From an uncultured Amylibacter sp. (GTDB taxonomy: Bacteria > Pseudomonadota > Alphaproteobacteria > Rhodobacterales > Rhodobacteraceae), in NCBI GenBank assembly GCA_959347345.1, contig OY365738.1, positions 1,116,001 through 1,180,000 on the forward strand: 64,000 bases of DNA, in the 5' to 3' direction. Below the pieces are notes generated by a model. That model saw only the letters and a program-made list of their open reading frames with translations. It did not search any database and had not been told where the DNA came from. Positions 1-8,533 of the stretch are shown here, in pieces (position 1 is the stretch's first letter; each line of letters begins with the position of its first letter). Both the position numbers and the translations under genes were made by a program.

Positions 1-231
1 GAGCAACGCGGGATTCTGGCGAAAGCGGCGGCGTTGGTTGGTGTGGATGGGGTTTTGAGCTATTGCACTTGTTCGGTTTTGGCGTGTGAAAATCAAGGGC
101 AAGTCGCGCAGTTTTTGCAGGATAATCCGGATTGGGAATGTTTTCAAAGTGAGGCGTATTTGCCCAGTTTTGGCGATGATGGTATCGGTGGGGACGGGTT
201 TTTTCTGGCGCAATTTCGTAAGAAAACATAA
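1..231 (+). CDS. rsmB: 16S rRNA (cytosine-C5) methyltransferase, C-terminal part (RsmB/Sun family)
   Basis: The reading frame is open from the first base of the window, so the gene starts upstream and only about 76 codons are seen. The fragment holds the segment GVLSYCTCSVL, which matches the TCS motif with the catalytic cysteine of the NOL1/NOP2/Sun family. These SAM-dependent enzymes methylate a cytosine of 16S rRNA. The fragment then runs through a short C-terminal strand-rich tail ending in QFRKKT. The upstream PC motif and SAM site lie outside the window, so RsmB versus a close paralogue cannot be settled from what is visible. Confidence 0.75.
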   Translation, partial: EQRGILAKAAALVGVDGVLSYCTCSVLACENQGQVAQFLQDNPDWECFQSEAYLPSFGDDGIGGDGFFLAQFRKKT

Positions 232-368
232 GTGAAACACAAGTGAAACCATAGCGTGAAAATACCCCCTTGCAATTTGGCGAATAAACGTTTATAGTGT
301 TTGGCACAGTGTCTAGCATAGTGTCTGGGACACGCAAATGTATCAAAAATAAAGATAGTGCAGAAATT

Positions 369-1232
369 ATGGCAGATAAAAAAACATCCAAACCCGCCCC
401 AAAAGCAAAAACAAAAGTTGCCCCAAAAGCCGAGCCGAAAAAGGTTGCGGTAAAAAAAGCTGCGGCCAAAAAGACTGAACCGAAAAAGGTTGTGGCTAAA
501 AAGGTTGAGGCTAAAAAGCCCGAACCTAAAAAAGCTGTGGCTAAAAAGCCTGAACCGAAAAAGGCAGTGGCGACAAAAGCTGTGGCTAAAAAGGTTGAAT
601 CTAAAAAGGCTGTGGCTAAAAAGCCTGAACCTAAAAAAGTTGAAGCTAAAAAACCCGCGACCAAACGTGCTCCCGCAAAAAAAACCGGACCTACTTTTGA
701 ATGGAACGATACCCGTATCCGCCAGTTGAAAAAAATGTGGGCGGATGGAGAGTCTGCTGGCGAAATCGCGGCGACTCTGGGCGGATTAAGCCGCAACGCC
801 ATTATAGGCAAGATTTATCGCTTGGGTCTGTCTAACCGCGACCCCGTCCCCGCCGTGAAAATGGATAAGCCAAAGGGGAAAAAACAACCCAAAGTCGCTT
901 CCACAACCGCTCTGCCATCGGGGCAGAATAAGCTGCCGTTGCGCCGTCCGCCCGTTGTCCGCGCGGGGCACCCCCTGCCCCCACAACCCGCCGCCAATGA
1001 AATCAGCGAGGATGTTTTGCGCACGGCGGCAGAGACTCTGAAAAAAGCGAAGAAAATAAGCCTGATGGAGCTGACAGAGAAGACCTGTAAATGGCCTGTT
1101 GGCGACCCCTCGACTGATGATTTCTGGTTCTGCGGGCTGGATTCGGAGACGAGCAAACCCTATTGCAAAGCCCATAATGATGTCGCTTTCCACCCGCCGA
1201 ATATGCAACGTAAGATGCGGGTGAAGGTTTAG
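369..1232 (+). CDS. gcrA: GcrA cell cycle regulator with a histone H1-like Lys/Ala/Pro-rich N-terminal tail
   Basis: GcrA binds sigma-70 RNA polymerase and methylated GANTC promoters and drives cell-cycle genes in alphaproteobacteria. Residues 109-287 form a complete GcrA: an N-terminal helix-turn-helix-like domain (FEWNDTRIRQLKKMW, then SRNAIIGKIYRLGL) and the conserved C-terminal Cys/Trp block (TCKWPVGDP, FWFCGLDS, PYCKAHN). Residues 1-108 are an added basic tail of about seven decapeptides of the type KKPEPKKAVA, like histone H1 or bacterial H1-like proteins. Ordinary GcrA is about 170 residues and begins at the DNA-binding domain. The ATG at 369 is preferred over an in-frame GTG at 297. 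The tail has no stop or frame change before the GcrA domain, so it is a true fusion in one frame. No obvious Shine-Dalgarno sequence precedes it. Confidence 0.9.
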   Translation: MADKKTSKPAPKAKTKVAPKAEPKKVAVKKAAAKKTEPKKVVAKKVEAKKPEPKKAVAKKPEPKKAVATKAVAKKVESKKAVAKKPEPKKVEAKKPATKRAPAKKTGPTFEWNDTRIRQLKKMWADGESAGEIAATLGGLSRNAIIGKIYRLGLSNRDPVPAVKMDKPKGKKQPKVASTTALPSGQNKLPLRRPPVVRAGHPLPPQPAANEISEDVLRTAAETLKKAKKISLMELTEKTCKWPVGDPSTDDFWFCGLDSETSKPYCKAHNDVAFHPPNMQRKMRVKV

Positions 1233-1682
1233 TTGTTAGTTATTAGTTGTTAGTTATTAGTGGGGGTAGTAGCCCTTCGGGTCTTCGTAATCGCTTGCGC
1301 GATACCGACCAGCGTGGTCTTTTGTGCGTAGCCCCCGCTTCGCGAGGGCATGCCAAAAGCCCTTGGGTTTCAAGCCTATAGGGATTCTATAAATCTACTA
1401 TCTGGAATAACAAGACGTTAGAGTGGATTATTTGTTTAGAATACTTGGGAATTGGTGATAGGTTTGCTCTAAATTTATTTAGGCTTGGCAAAAGATACGC
1501 AGGACAGGCTTTAGCCATAAAACCCCGTCCAGCTCTCCGCAGGAGGGGTGGGCGGGCGGGCAACCGAACGAAGTGAGGGCGCAACAAAAAACCTCTGCCC
1601 TAACACCTAATAACCAACTTCCAATCCCTAATAACCAATAACTAACAACTAACAACTAATAACTAATAACTAATAACTAATC
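1230..1682. repeat. Heptamer-bracketed module 1 with interspersed repeat copy A
   Basis: This gap lies between the convergent ends of gcrA and lysC. The left array (1230-1262) is TTAGTTA-type heptamers and begins in the gcrA stop codon. The right array (about 1628-1681) is the inverse TAACTAA-type and runs to the lysC stop. Between them (about 1263-1610) is copy A of an interspersed element. It carries CCCTTCGGGTCTTCG, a CTTTTGTGCGTAGCCCCCGC hairpin segment, the conserved AAATTTATTTAGGCTTGGC core, and a GC-rich end with GGAGGGGTGGGCGGGCGGGC. Open frames inside this element also occur in other copies but look like chance products of the repeat. No gene is supported here. Confidence 0.85.
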
Positions 1683-1683
1683 G

Positions 1684-2922
1684 TTAATCCTTAACCTTCT
1701 CCAACTCAAACGACTCGTGCAACGCCCGCACCGCTTTTTCCATCATATCACGGCGGATTAACACGGACACCTTAATCTCTGACGTGGTAATCACCAAGAT
1801 ATTAATCCCATGATCCGCCAATACTTGGAACATCTGGGCGGCAATCCCCGAATGACTACGCATCCCGACACCTACCATAGATACCTTTGCCACTTCCGCA
1901 TCCGTGTGCAAATCGTCAAACTGCAAACCATCACTGGCAGCCTTACTTAACGCACTAACCGCCGCTTGCATCTGTTCCATAGGACAGGAAAACGTCATAT
2001 CCGTCCGCCCATCCAAAGATATATTCTGCACAATCATATCGACATTAATCCCCGCCCGTGCCAGAGTGCCAAAAATAGCCGCCGCTATCCCAGGCTTATC
2101 CGCCACGGATAACAAGGTTATTTTCGCCTCTTCCTTTGAAAACGCGATGCCATGAACTGTTTTATTTTCCATTGTATTATCCTCTGCACATACGAGTGTG
2201 CCTGCGTTATGGGAAATATCGTGGCCGAAGCTGGATAAAACCCGAATGGGTGTTTGATAGCGCATAGCAAGCTCTACCGAACGGGTTTGCAAAACCTTCG
2301 CGCCGAGCGATGCCAGTTCCAGCATCTCTTCATACGAGATTTTGCGCATTTTCCGCGCTGTTTGCACAATTCGCGGGTCAGTGGTGTAGATTCCATCCAC
2401 ATCCGTGTAAATATCGCAGCGCACCGCCCCCCAGGCCGCGGCAAAAGCAACCGCCGTGGTATCAGAACCTCCACGCCCAAGGGTGCTAATCCGCCCGTCT
2501 TTGGCGATGCCCTGAAAGCCAGCGATAACGGCGACTTGGTCGCCCCCATCAAAAGCCGCTTGCAGGCGGTCACGCGGGATATTTTCAATCCGCGCGGCGC
2601 TGTGCGCGTCACTGGTTTCAATCGGCACCTGCCAACCTTGCCACGAGCGCGCCTGTACGCCCATATTTTGCAAGCATAACGCCATCAGCCCCGCCGTGAT
2701 GTTTTCACCGGAAGAGACTATTGCATCAAACTCTGCCGCGTTCGCGGTTTGGGTTTCCTTCACCCAGCCGATGAGCTGATTTGTTTTGCCAGACATGGCA
2801 GAGACCACGACAATGATTTTATGACCATTGGCGAGCTCGCGGGTGATTTTTTCTGCGGCCGTTTTGATGTGGTCGACATCGGCAACGGAGGTTCCGCCAA
2901 ATTTCATAACAAGAAAGGACAT
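1684..2922 (-). CDS. lysC: Aspartate kinase
   Basis: Phosphorylates L-aspartate with ATP, the first step to lysine, threonine, methionine and diaminopimelate. The 412 residues match the usual length of monofunctional enzymes. The kinase domain shows KFGGTSV at residues 7-13, VVVSAMSGKTN, and the GRGGSDTTAVAFAAA substrate/ATP segment near residue 155. Two ACT regulatory domains follow: ITLLSVADKPGIAA near residue 268 and VSMVGVGMRSHSGIAA near residue 348. This architecture predicts feedback inhibition by lysine and/or threonine. It is divergent from ptsP, a neighbour pairing common in Rhodobacterales. Confidence 0.95.
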   Translation of the reverse strand: MSFLVMKFGGTSVADVDHIKTAAEKITRELANGHKIIVVVSAMSGKTNQLIGWVKETQTANAAEFDAIVSSGENITAGLMALCLQNMGVQARSWQGWQVPIETSDAHSAARIENIPRDRLQAAFDGGDQVAVIAGFQGIAKDGRISTLGRGGSDTTAVAFAAAWGAVRCDIYTDVDGIYTTDPRIVQTARKMRKISYEEMLELASLGAKVLQTRSVELAMRYQTPIRVLSSFGHDISHNAGTLVCAEDNTMENKTVHGIAFSKEEAKITLLSVADKPGIAAAIFGTLARAGINVDMIVQNISLDGRTDMTFSCPMEQMQAAVSALSKAASDGLQFDDLHTDAEVAKVSMVGVGMRSHSGIAAQMFQVLADHGINILVITTSEIKVSVLIRRDMMEKAVRALHESFELEKVKD

Positions 2923-2985
2923 TGGGATTCCTGATAAAGGCTTTGGTGAGGGGTTTAGGGGAAAAACGAGGGAATGGCAAGGGGG

Positions 2986-3027
2986 GATAACGATTAACGA
3001 TTAACGATTAACGATTAATGATTAACA
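2986..3027. repeat. GATTAAC heptamer array
   Basis: Five to six tandem copies of a 7-bp unit (GATTAAC, with one T/C variant) lie in the gap between the divergent lysC and ptsP starts. The unit differs by a few bases from the TAACTAA arrays elsewhere in the window. Unlike those, no inverted partner array is present in this gap. Confidence 0.8.
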
Positions 3028-3099
3028 TTGACAATCCCACAAAAATAAGCGACACCATAAAAATAACTCAAACTCCAAGAAAAAACCCCCAAAATCCCC

Positions 3100-5343
3100 A
3101 TGACCCAAATCAAACGCCAAGACTCCCGCGACCTGCTAAACCGTCTGCGCGAATCCCTCGCCAAAAGCGGGGATGGACAAGAACGGCTTGACCACCTCGT
3201 GGATATAGTCGCCGATTCCCTGCAAACAGAGGTTTGCTCAATCTACCTCTGCCGCGACCCGATTACATTGGAACTCTGCGCCACCCACGGGCTAAACAAA
3301 GACGCGGTACACCAAACGCGGATGCGGCTGGGCGAAGGGCTGGTTGGGCAAATCGCCAAACGCGCCGCCCCGATTAACACGGAAAACGCCCCCGTTCATA
3401 AACATTTCCGCTATATGCCCGAAACCGCCGAGGATTCGTTTTTATCCCTTATGGGCGTGCCGATTCAACGGCTGGGTGAAATCCTTGGCGTGCTGGTCGT
3501 GCAATCCACAAAGGCTCGCAAACACAGCGATGACGAAGTTTATGCGCTGGAAATCGTGGCTATGGTTATTGCCGAGATGAAAGAACTCGGCGCGTTTATC
3601 GGCGATTCCGAAGCCATGAAACTGCCCCATCAAAAACCCCACTTGTTCAAAGGAATCCGAGCGCAAGAGGGCTCTGCCATCGGGCAAGTCCTGTTGCATG
3701 ACGCGAAAATAGTCGTCTCCAATGTCGTTGCCGACGACCCCGAATCCGAAAAACAACGGCTGGATGTTGCGCTGGAAGAGCTGCGATTAAAGGTTGATGA
3801 TTTGCTGGATAACACTGCCCAGCACGAAACCACGCAAAAAGATGTCCTGAACGCCTATCGCATGTTTGCCAATTCCAAAGGCTGGCGGCAACGGCTGGAA
3901 ACCAGTATTGATAGCGGGCTGAGCGCCGAGGTTGCGGTGGAAAAAGAACAATCCGCCACGCGGGCGCGGATGGAACGGGTGCCTGACCCCTACCTGCGCG
4001 AACGCTTGCACGATTTGGATGATTTATCCAATCGGTTGTTGCGTTTATTAACAGGGCAGAACCAACGGCAAAATGAAAAAATCCCCGAAAACGCGATTTT
4101 GGTGGCGCGGAATATTGGACCCTCTGAATTGCTGGAATACGGTAAGACTATCAAGGGGATTGTGCTGGAAGAGGGCTCGGTTGGCTCGCATGCCGCGATT
4201 ATCGCGCGGGCGTGGGCAATACCGATGGTTATCCACGCCGAATCCATCACGCGGGAGGCGTTAAAAGACGATTTAATCCTGCTGGATGGCGACAAGGGGT
4301 TTGTCCATTTGCGCCCGACCGAGGATGTCACCCATGCCTTCCGCGATAAGCTGGCGATGGAGGATGTGACCCAAGAAAAATACCGTGCTATTCGCACGAA
4401 ACCCGCGCAAACTCTGGACGGAGTGCGGATTGGTTTGCAGATGAACGCGGGTTTGCTGGTGGATTTGCCGAGTCTGGAGGGCTCTGGCGCGGAGGGTGTG
4501 GGGCTGTTTCGCACCGAATTGCAATTCCTAATGCGTGCCGAAGTGCCGAAACGCCACGAACTGGCCGCGTTGTATAGTCGCGTGATGGATAGGGCGGCGC
4601 ATCTGCCCGTGACATTCCGCACTTTGGACATCGGGTCGGACAAAGTGCTGTCCTATATGAAGAATATAGACGAGCCGAACCCCGCCATGGGTTGGCGCGC
4701 CATTCGCATGGGCTTGGATAAACCTGGAATGATGAAAATGCAGTTGCAAGCGTTATTGCGCGCGGCAAAAGGGCGCGATTTGCGGATTATGTTTCCCTTT
4801 GTCGCGCAGTTAGAGGAATACCGCCAAGCGCGGGCTATGCTGGATAAAGTCGTCAAAGGCGAACGCGCCTTGGGGCATGCTATCCCCGATTTGAAAATCG
4901 GGGCGATGTTGGAAACGCCCAGTTTGGCGTTTGCCCCCGATACGTTTTTCCAAGAATGCGATTTTATCTCCATAGGGGGTAATGATTTAAAGCAATTTTT
5001 CTATGCGGCGGATAGGCAAAATGAACGGGTGCGGGCGCGGTATGATACTCTGAACGTGAGTTATCTGTCGTTTATTCGCCAGATTTGCGATCGATGTGAT
5101 GCCTTTGGGACTCCTGTGAGTTTCTGTGGCGAGGATGCGGGCAAACCCGTGGTTGCCGCGTGTTTTGCCGCCATGGGGTTGCGGAATTTATCAATGCGTC
5201 CCGTGTCTATTGCCCAGGTGAAATCGTTATTACGGCAGGTGGATTTGGCGGAATTACGGGCGGTGATTGATAAAGCGTGTCAATCAGGCGTGGCCTCCGT
5301 TCGGGCGGATGTGATGGCGTATTTGGGCGATAGACGGGGGTAG
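3100..5343 (+). CDS. ptsP: Phosphoenolpyruvate-protein phosphotransferase PtsP (enzyme I of the nitrogen PTS)
   Basis: Autophosphorylates from PEP and passes phosphate to NPr, a regulatory phosphorelay that reports carbon/nitrogen status. The 747 residues give a GAF domain (about 28-150), a PEP-utiliser N-domain (about 180-300), and the phosphohistidine segment GSVGSHAAIIARAW with His364. A C-terminal PEP-binding barrel follows, with GVGLFRTELQFLMR, ISIGGNDLKQF and the active-site Cys in SFCGEDAGKP. The N-terminal GAF domain separates it from the sugar-PTS enzyme I. The start ATG follows a C-rich leader with no Shine-Dalgarno sequence. Confidence 0.95.
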   Translation: MTQIKRQDSRDLLNRLRESLAKSGDGQERLDHLVDIVADSLQTEVCSIYLCRDPITLELCATHGLNKDAVHQTRMRLGEGLVGQIAKRAAPINTENAPVHKHFRYMPETAEDSFLSLMGVPIQRLGEILGVLVVQSTKARKHSDDEVYALEIVAMVIAEMKELGAFIGDSEAMKLPHQKPHLFKGIRAQEGSAIGQVLLHDAKIVVSNVVADDPESEKQRLDVALEELRLKVDDLLDNTAQHETTQKDVLNAYRMFANSKGWRQRLETSIDSGLSAEVAVEKEQSATRARMERVPDPYLRERLHDLDDLSNRLLRLLTGQNQRQNEKIPENAILVARNIGPSELLEYGKTIKGIVLEEGSVGSHAAIIARAWAIPMVIHAESITREALKDDLILLDGDKGFVHLRPTEDVTHAFRDKLAMEDVTQEKYRAIRTKPAQTLDGVRIGLQMNAGLLVDLPSLEGSGAEGVGLFRTELQFLMRAEVPKRHELAALYSRVMDRAAHLPVTFRTLDIGSDKVLSYMKNIDEPNPAMGWRAIRMGLDKPGMMKMQLQALLRAAKGRDLRIMFPFVAQLEEYRQARAMLDKVVKGERALGHAIPDLKIGAMLETPSLAFAPDTFFQECDFISIGGNDLKQFFYAADRQNERVRARYDTLNVSYLSFIRQICDRCDAFGTPVSFCGEDAGKPVVAACFAAMGLRNLSMRPVSIAQVKSLLRQVDLAELRAVIDKACQSGVASVRADVMAYLGDRRG

Positions 5344-5388
5344 TTTTTTGTTAAATGGTTGTTTTTAAGTGATTTTTTGTTGTTGCTC

Positions 5389-5443
5389 TTTACATTTTGG
5401 TTTGCTATGCTAAATATATGTTATCAAATGCGGTAGAACCGCA
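5389..5443 (+). promoter_or_regulatory. Probable promoter and leader hairpin of the 5461 gene
   Basis: TTTACA at 5389-5394 and TAAATA at 5411-5416 are separated by 16 bp, close to the sigma-70 consensus. Just downstream, 5429-5443 is a perfect inverted repeat TGCGGT-AGA-ACCGCA that would sit in the short 5' leader, before the ribosome site GAAAGGA. It may be an operator or an mRNA stem-loop. The reading is by eye only. Confidence 0.5.
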
Positions 5444-5460
5444 ATTAGAAAGGATACAAA

Positions 5461-5694
5461 ATGGCTTTAGAAGAAGACAAACAAAAGATTTTGGCGTATA
5501 TGCGAAAGTACACCAAAGGCACAAAATATGACGATTGGTTTTACAAGGGTGTCGTTACACTTGACCCATCAAAAGCCGAAGAGTCTTTGGATAAGCTCAC
5601 CGCCAATACAGCCGTGATATGGCTTGCATTTTGGCCAGAGGCTATGAGCAGGTCTTGCATCGCAACATTAAAAGAACGCGGACATTTGGATTAA
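5461..5694 (+). CDS. Small hypothetical protein (77 aa)
   Basis: Not recognised. A strong ribosome site (GAAAGGATACAAA) precedes the ATG, and a promoter-like sequence lies 45-70 bp upstream, which supports a real gene. The product is acidic at the N-terminus (MALEEDKQKILAYMRKY), then aromatic-rich (YDDWFYKG, VIWLAFWPEAM), with no signal peptide or clear membrane helix. It is followed after 6 bp by the 151-residue gene at 5701, so the two are probably co-transcribed. Both are absent from the usual lysC-ptsP neighbourhood and may be an accessory insertion. Confidence 0.6.
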   Translation: MALEEDKQKILAYMRKYTKGTKYDDWFYKGVVTLDPSKAEESLDKLTANTAVIWLAFWPEAMSRSCIATLKERGHLD

Positions 5695-5700
5695 ACCATC

Positions 5701-6156
5701 ATGGCAGATAAAAAAGGCGATAAGCCAAAGCAAGGCAAGGTTTTGCCTCCCGAAAAAAAATCCCGTGGTGATACAAACATAAATAATACATTGATTGCTA
5801 ATATTCACGAGCGACCAGATTTAATGCTGGAGGCGTTTGAACAAGCCGACCCTGGTTTTACCAAACGGGCGTTGGAGCTATTTGAAAAAGAACTGAAAAC
5901 CACGCACTCAATAAAATTTTGGTTTGGAATAATTACTGCTTACACAACTCTTGCTATAAGAGTTATTTCTGCTTTATTCTGCCTGTATCTTCTTTATTTA
6001 GCCGTAACAGGCGGGGGCTTTGCCTTTTTCTCAATAATAGCGGTGACTATCTTTTATGCGATTTCGCAAAATGGGTCTGAAGGTTTTTCTGATATTGCAA
6101 AGGCATTGGCGAAGTGGATTACAAAGGGTATCAAAGCCAACAGCAAGGACGATTAA
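5701..6156 (+). CDS. Small membrane protein, weakly DUF2335-like (151 aa)
   Basis: The N-terminal 45 residues are basic and polar. A helical segment follows (RPDLMLEAFEQADPGFTKRA) that resembles the region in front of the membrane helices in DUF2335 proteins. Two hydrophobic segments come next (about residues 75-98 and 103-120) and then a Lys-rich tail. This predicts an inner-membrane protein with both ends in the cytoplasm. It sits 6 bp after the 77-residue gene and ends tail-to-tail, 7 bp from the thiamine pyrophosphokinase gene. The family assignment is tentative and the function unknown. Confidence 0.6.
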   Translation: MADKKGDKPKQGKVLPPEKKSRGDTNINNTLIANIHERPDLMLEAFEQADPGFTKRALELFEKELKTTHSIKFWFGIITAYTTLAIRVISALFCLYLLYLAVTGGGFAFFSIIAVTIFYAISQNGSEGFSDIAKALAKWITKGIKANSKDD

Positions 6157-6163
6157 AGGACGA

Positions 6164-6853
6164 TTAACCCTTACCCACCAATCCCCCCACCACCGATTCC
6201 AAACACGCCAAGGGCAGGCTCACCAATATATCCCCGCTCTGCACCGTCAATTCCACACACCCGCCGATAGCTCGATTAGATGTGCCTAACCGCCCATCGG
6301 CGGACAAATCCAGCCCATCTATCGCCCATTCCAGCCCGACCGACTGCCCCCGTGCGGGCGTTAATGGATACAACCCTATCGGCGTTCCCGCCTCGCACTC
6401 CATAACAAACGCCGTCGGCGCACGAAAGCAAACCTCACCCCCGCCCAGCAAAATCGCCCGTTGCCACGGGTGTTTTATTAACGCACTAAATGCCGCCCAC
6501 TGATGGTCTAACCGCCCGCCCAAAAACCCAACACACAGGATATAATCCGCCACAATAGCCGCCAACGATTTGTCAAAATCGGTGCTGTTTTGGTCGGACG
6601 CAAGGTGAAAAACACACCCCTGCAAATGCGCCGCCGCCCTATCCACGGAATCCAAATCTCCGATAACTGCAAGGGGCGGAACGGGCGCGACATTCGCCCC
6701 ACCATCGGCGCAATATAAATCAGGACACAGAGCCATCGCGCGTTCCAGCACCGCCGATTCAAACACCCCTGCACCCAAAAGCGTTACCCCGCCCGTGTGG
6801 AAAAACGTCTGAGCCGCGCGATTCATCACTGTGGCCATCACTGCGTCCATCAC
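6164..6853 (-). CDS. Thiamine pyrophosphokinase
   Basis: Transfers pyrophosphate from ATP to thiamine to make thiamine diphosphate. The visible motifs are the family's own: DGGAN at residues 50-54, GDLDS at 65-69, QNSTDFDKSL around 88-97, FLGGRLDHQW, and a C-terminal thiamine-binding half with GTSNRAIGG. The 229 residues are a normal length. The written start overlaps the preceding DUF2842 gene by 4 bp; two internal methionines (residues 6 and 10) are possible alternatives. It is the last gene of a purA-DUF2842-kinase run on the minus strand, so it is probably expressed with adenylate synthesis. Confidence 0.9.
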   Translation of the reverse strand: MMDAVMATVMNRAAQTFFHTGGVTLLGAGVFESAVLERAMALCPDLYCADGGANVAPVPPLAVIGDLDSVDRAAAHLQGCVFHLASDQNSTDFDKSLAAIVADYILCVGFLGGRLDHQWAAFSALIKHPWQRAILLGGGEVCFRAPTAFVMECEAGTPIGLYPLTPARGQSVGLEWAIDGLDLSADGRLGTSNRAIGGCVELTVQSGDILVSLPLACLESVVGGLVGKG

Positions 6854-7119
6854 TGCTCCGAATCATCGGGCGAGGAGGCGACAGCGTCAGGGTCTTCTTT
6901 CCCAACCCCCAGAAACACTCGGCGAAAGGGGAAAACCCAGCCGATTCCCATGACTACATACATCGGCAGCTCTATAAAAATAGGCAACGGGGGCAGCACC
7001 GCAAAAATACTAACACACGCGATAATATAAAACGGCATGAATACCAGCAGAACCAACAGGCTCAGCCCACGGCGGGCTTTATAGGAAAGATTTATCTGCT
7101 TTTTCATCTGCTTTTTCAC
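6850..7119 (-). CDS. DUF2842 family membrane protein
   Basis: An 89-residue protein with the DUF2842 signature. A basic start (LSYKARRGLSLL) is followed by two membrane helices, LVLLVFMPFYIIACVSIF and IELPMYVVMGIGWVFPF, then RRVFLGVGKEDPDA. Members are small inner-membrane proteins of alphaproteobacteria with no established function. The gene follows purA by 12 bp and overlaps the thiamine pyrophosphokinase start by 4 bp, so all three genes look co-transcribed. Start alternatives lie only a few residues apart (MKKQMKKQ). Confidence 0.85.
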   Translation of the reverse strand: MKKQMKKQINLSYKARRGLSLLVLLVFMPFYIIACVSIFAVLPPLPIFIELPMYVVMGIGWVFPFRRVFLGVGKEDPDAVASSPDDSEQ

Positions 7120-7131
7120 CTCGCACCCCCC

Positions 7132-8424
7132 CTAATCCGCGAACGGGTCTTTAACCAAAATCGTATCATCGCGTTCGGGCGAAGTCGATAATAACGCCAC
7201 GGGGCAGTCAATTAACGCCTCTATCCTGCGGACATAAGCCACCGCTTCGGCGGGCAAATCCGCCCAATCACGCACGCCAACGGTGACGGTTTTCCACCCT
7301 GCCATAGTCTCATAAATCGGCGTACATCGCGCCTGTTCATCGCTGGCAACAGGCAGATAATCGACAACCTCACCATCCAGCGAATAACCCGTGCAGATTT
7401 TCAATTCATCCAATCCGTCCAGCACATCCAGCTTTGTCAAAGCAATCCCATTCATCCCGCAGAGCATCGCGGTTTGCCGCACCAAAACCGCATCAAACCA
7501 ACCGCATCGCCTTGCGCGGCCAGTGACCGTGCCAGTCTCATGCCCAACCCGCGCCAGATGCTCGCCGATATTATCAAACAATTCGGCAGGAAACGGCCCC
7601 TCGCCCACGCGGGTGGTGTATGCCTTCACAATCCCCAAAACATTGCCAACGGAGGCAGGCCCCATGCCGGTTCCCAAGGCCGCCATTCCCGCCAGAGTAT
7701 TAGAGGAAGTCACAAACGGATAGGTGCCAAAATCTATATCCAGCAACGCCCCTTGCGCCCCTTCAAACAGAATTTTCTTACCGTCCTTTTGCGCCTGCGC
7801 CAGCACCCGCCAAACGGGCGCACGATAGGGCAGAATATCGGGTGCGATAGCCATCAGCTTCGCCTTCAAATCCGCCACATCCACGGGGTTCAGCCCCAAA
7901 CCTTTGCGCAAGGCGTTATGATGCACCAGCAAACGAGTCAGGCGGGATTCCAGCGTAGCCTCATCCGCCAAATCCGCCAAACGCAGGGCACGGCGACCGA
8001 CTTTGTCTTCATAAGCAGGGCCAATCCCGCGCCCAGTCGTGCCGATTTTCGCCATTTTATTAGAGCTTTCCCGTGCTTGATCCAGCTCGCAATGAATCGG
8101 CAGAATCAGCGGGGTGTTTTCCGCAATCATCAAATTATCGGGGGACACGGCAACGCCTTGCTCGCGTATTTTAGCAATCTCATCGCGCAACGCCCAAGGG
8201 TCCAGCACAACGCCATTGCCTATCACGCCCAGTTTGCCACCGCGCAAAATGCCAGACGGCAAAAGCGACAGTTTATAGACCTTGCCATTGACAACCAGAG
8301 TATGCCCCGCGTTATGCCCGCCTTGGAATCGCGCCACGATATCGGCGCGTTCGGACAGCCAATCTACGATTTTGCCTTTGCCTTCGTCGCCCCATTGGGC
8401 GCCCACAACAACTACGTTGGTCAT
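7132..8424 (-). CDS. purA: Adenylosuccinate synthetase
   Basis: Converts IMP and aspartate with GTP to adenylosuccinate, the committed step to AMP. The 430 residues match the family length. The P-loop WGDEGKGK is at residues 11-18 with catalytic Asp13, and [10 protein letters not shown] places the catalytic His at 41. Further family blocks are [43 protein letters not shown] and TGRARRCGW. It heads a minus-strand run with DUF2842 and thiamine pyrophosphokinase. The upstream gap holds a 50-bp tandem repeat that could affect its promoter. Confidence 0.97.
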   Translation of the reverse strand: MTNVVVVGAQWGDEGKGKIVDWLSERADIVARFQGGHNAGHTLVVNGKVYKLSLLPSGILRGGKLGVIGNGVVLDPWALRDEIAKIREQGVAVSPDNLMIAENTPLILPIHCELDQARESSNKMAKIGTTGRGIGPAYEDKVGRRALRLADLADEATLESRLTRLLVHHNALRKGLGLNPVDVADLKAKLMAIAPDILPYRAPVWRVLAQAQKDGKKILFEGAQGALLDIDFGTYPFVTSSNTLAGMAALGTGMGPASVGNVLGIVKAYTTRVGEGPFPAELFDNIGEHLARVGHETGTVTGRARRCGWFDAVLVRQTAMLCGMNGIALTKLDVLDGLDELKICTGYSLDGEVVDYLPVASDEQARCTPIYETMAGWKTVTVGVRDWADLPAEAVAYVRRIEALIDCPVALLSTSPERDDTILVKDPFAD

Positions 8425-8533
8425 GAAATCTGCTTTCTTTCGGGTTGGGTTTTGGTGTTATTTGGTGTTAAGGGTGGGTTATACACTGGTTTTGCGGTTT
8501 ATGCCATTGTTTTTTCGCGGGTTTGGGCGGGGA

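Noticed and set aside
490..729. A 79-codon open frame inside gcrA
   Set aside because: It is the Lys/Ala repeat read in another frame.
1387..1587. Similar small open frames in repeat copies A, B and C (1387-1587, 19743-19976, 24734-24952)
   Set aside because: They share sequence because the repeat is shared. Stops and lengths differ between copies, no ribosome site is seen, and the frame is not preserved in copies D, E and F.
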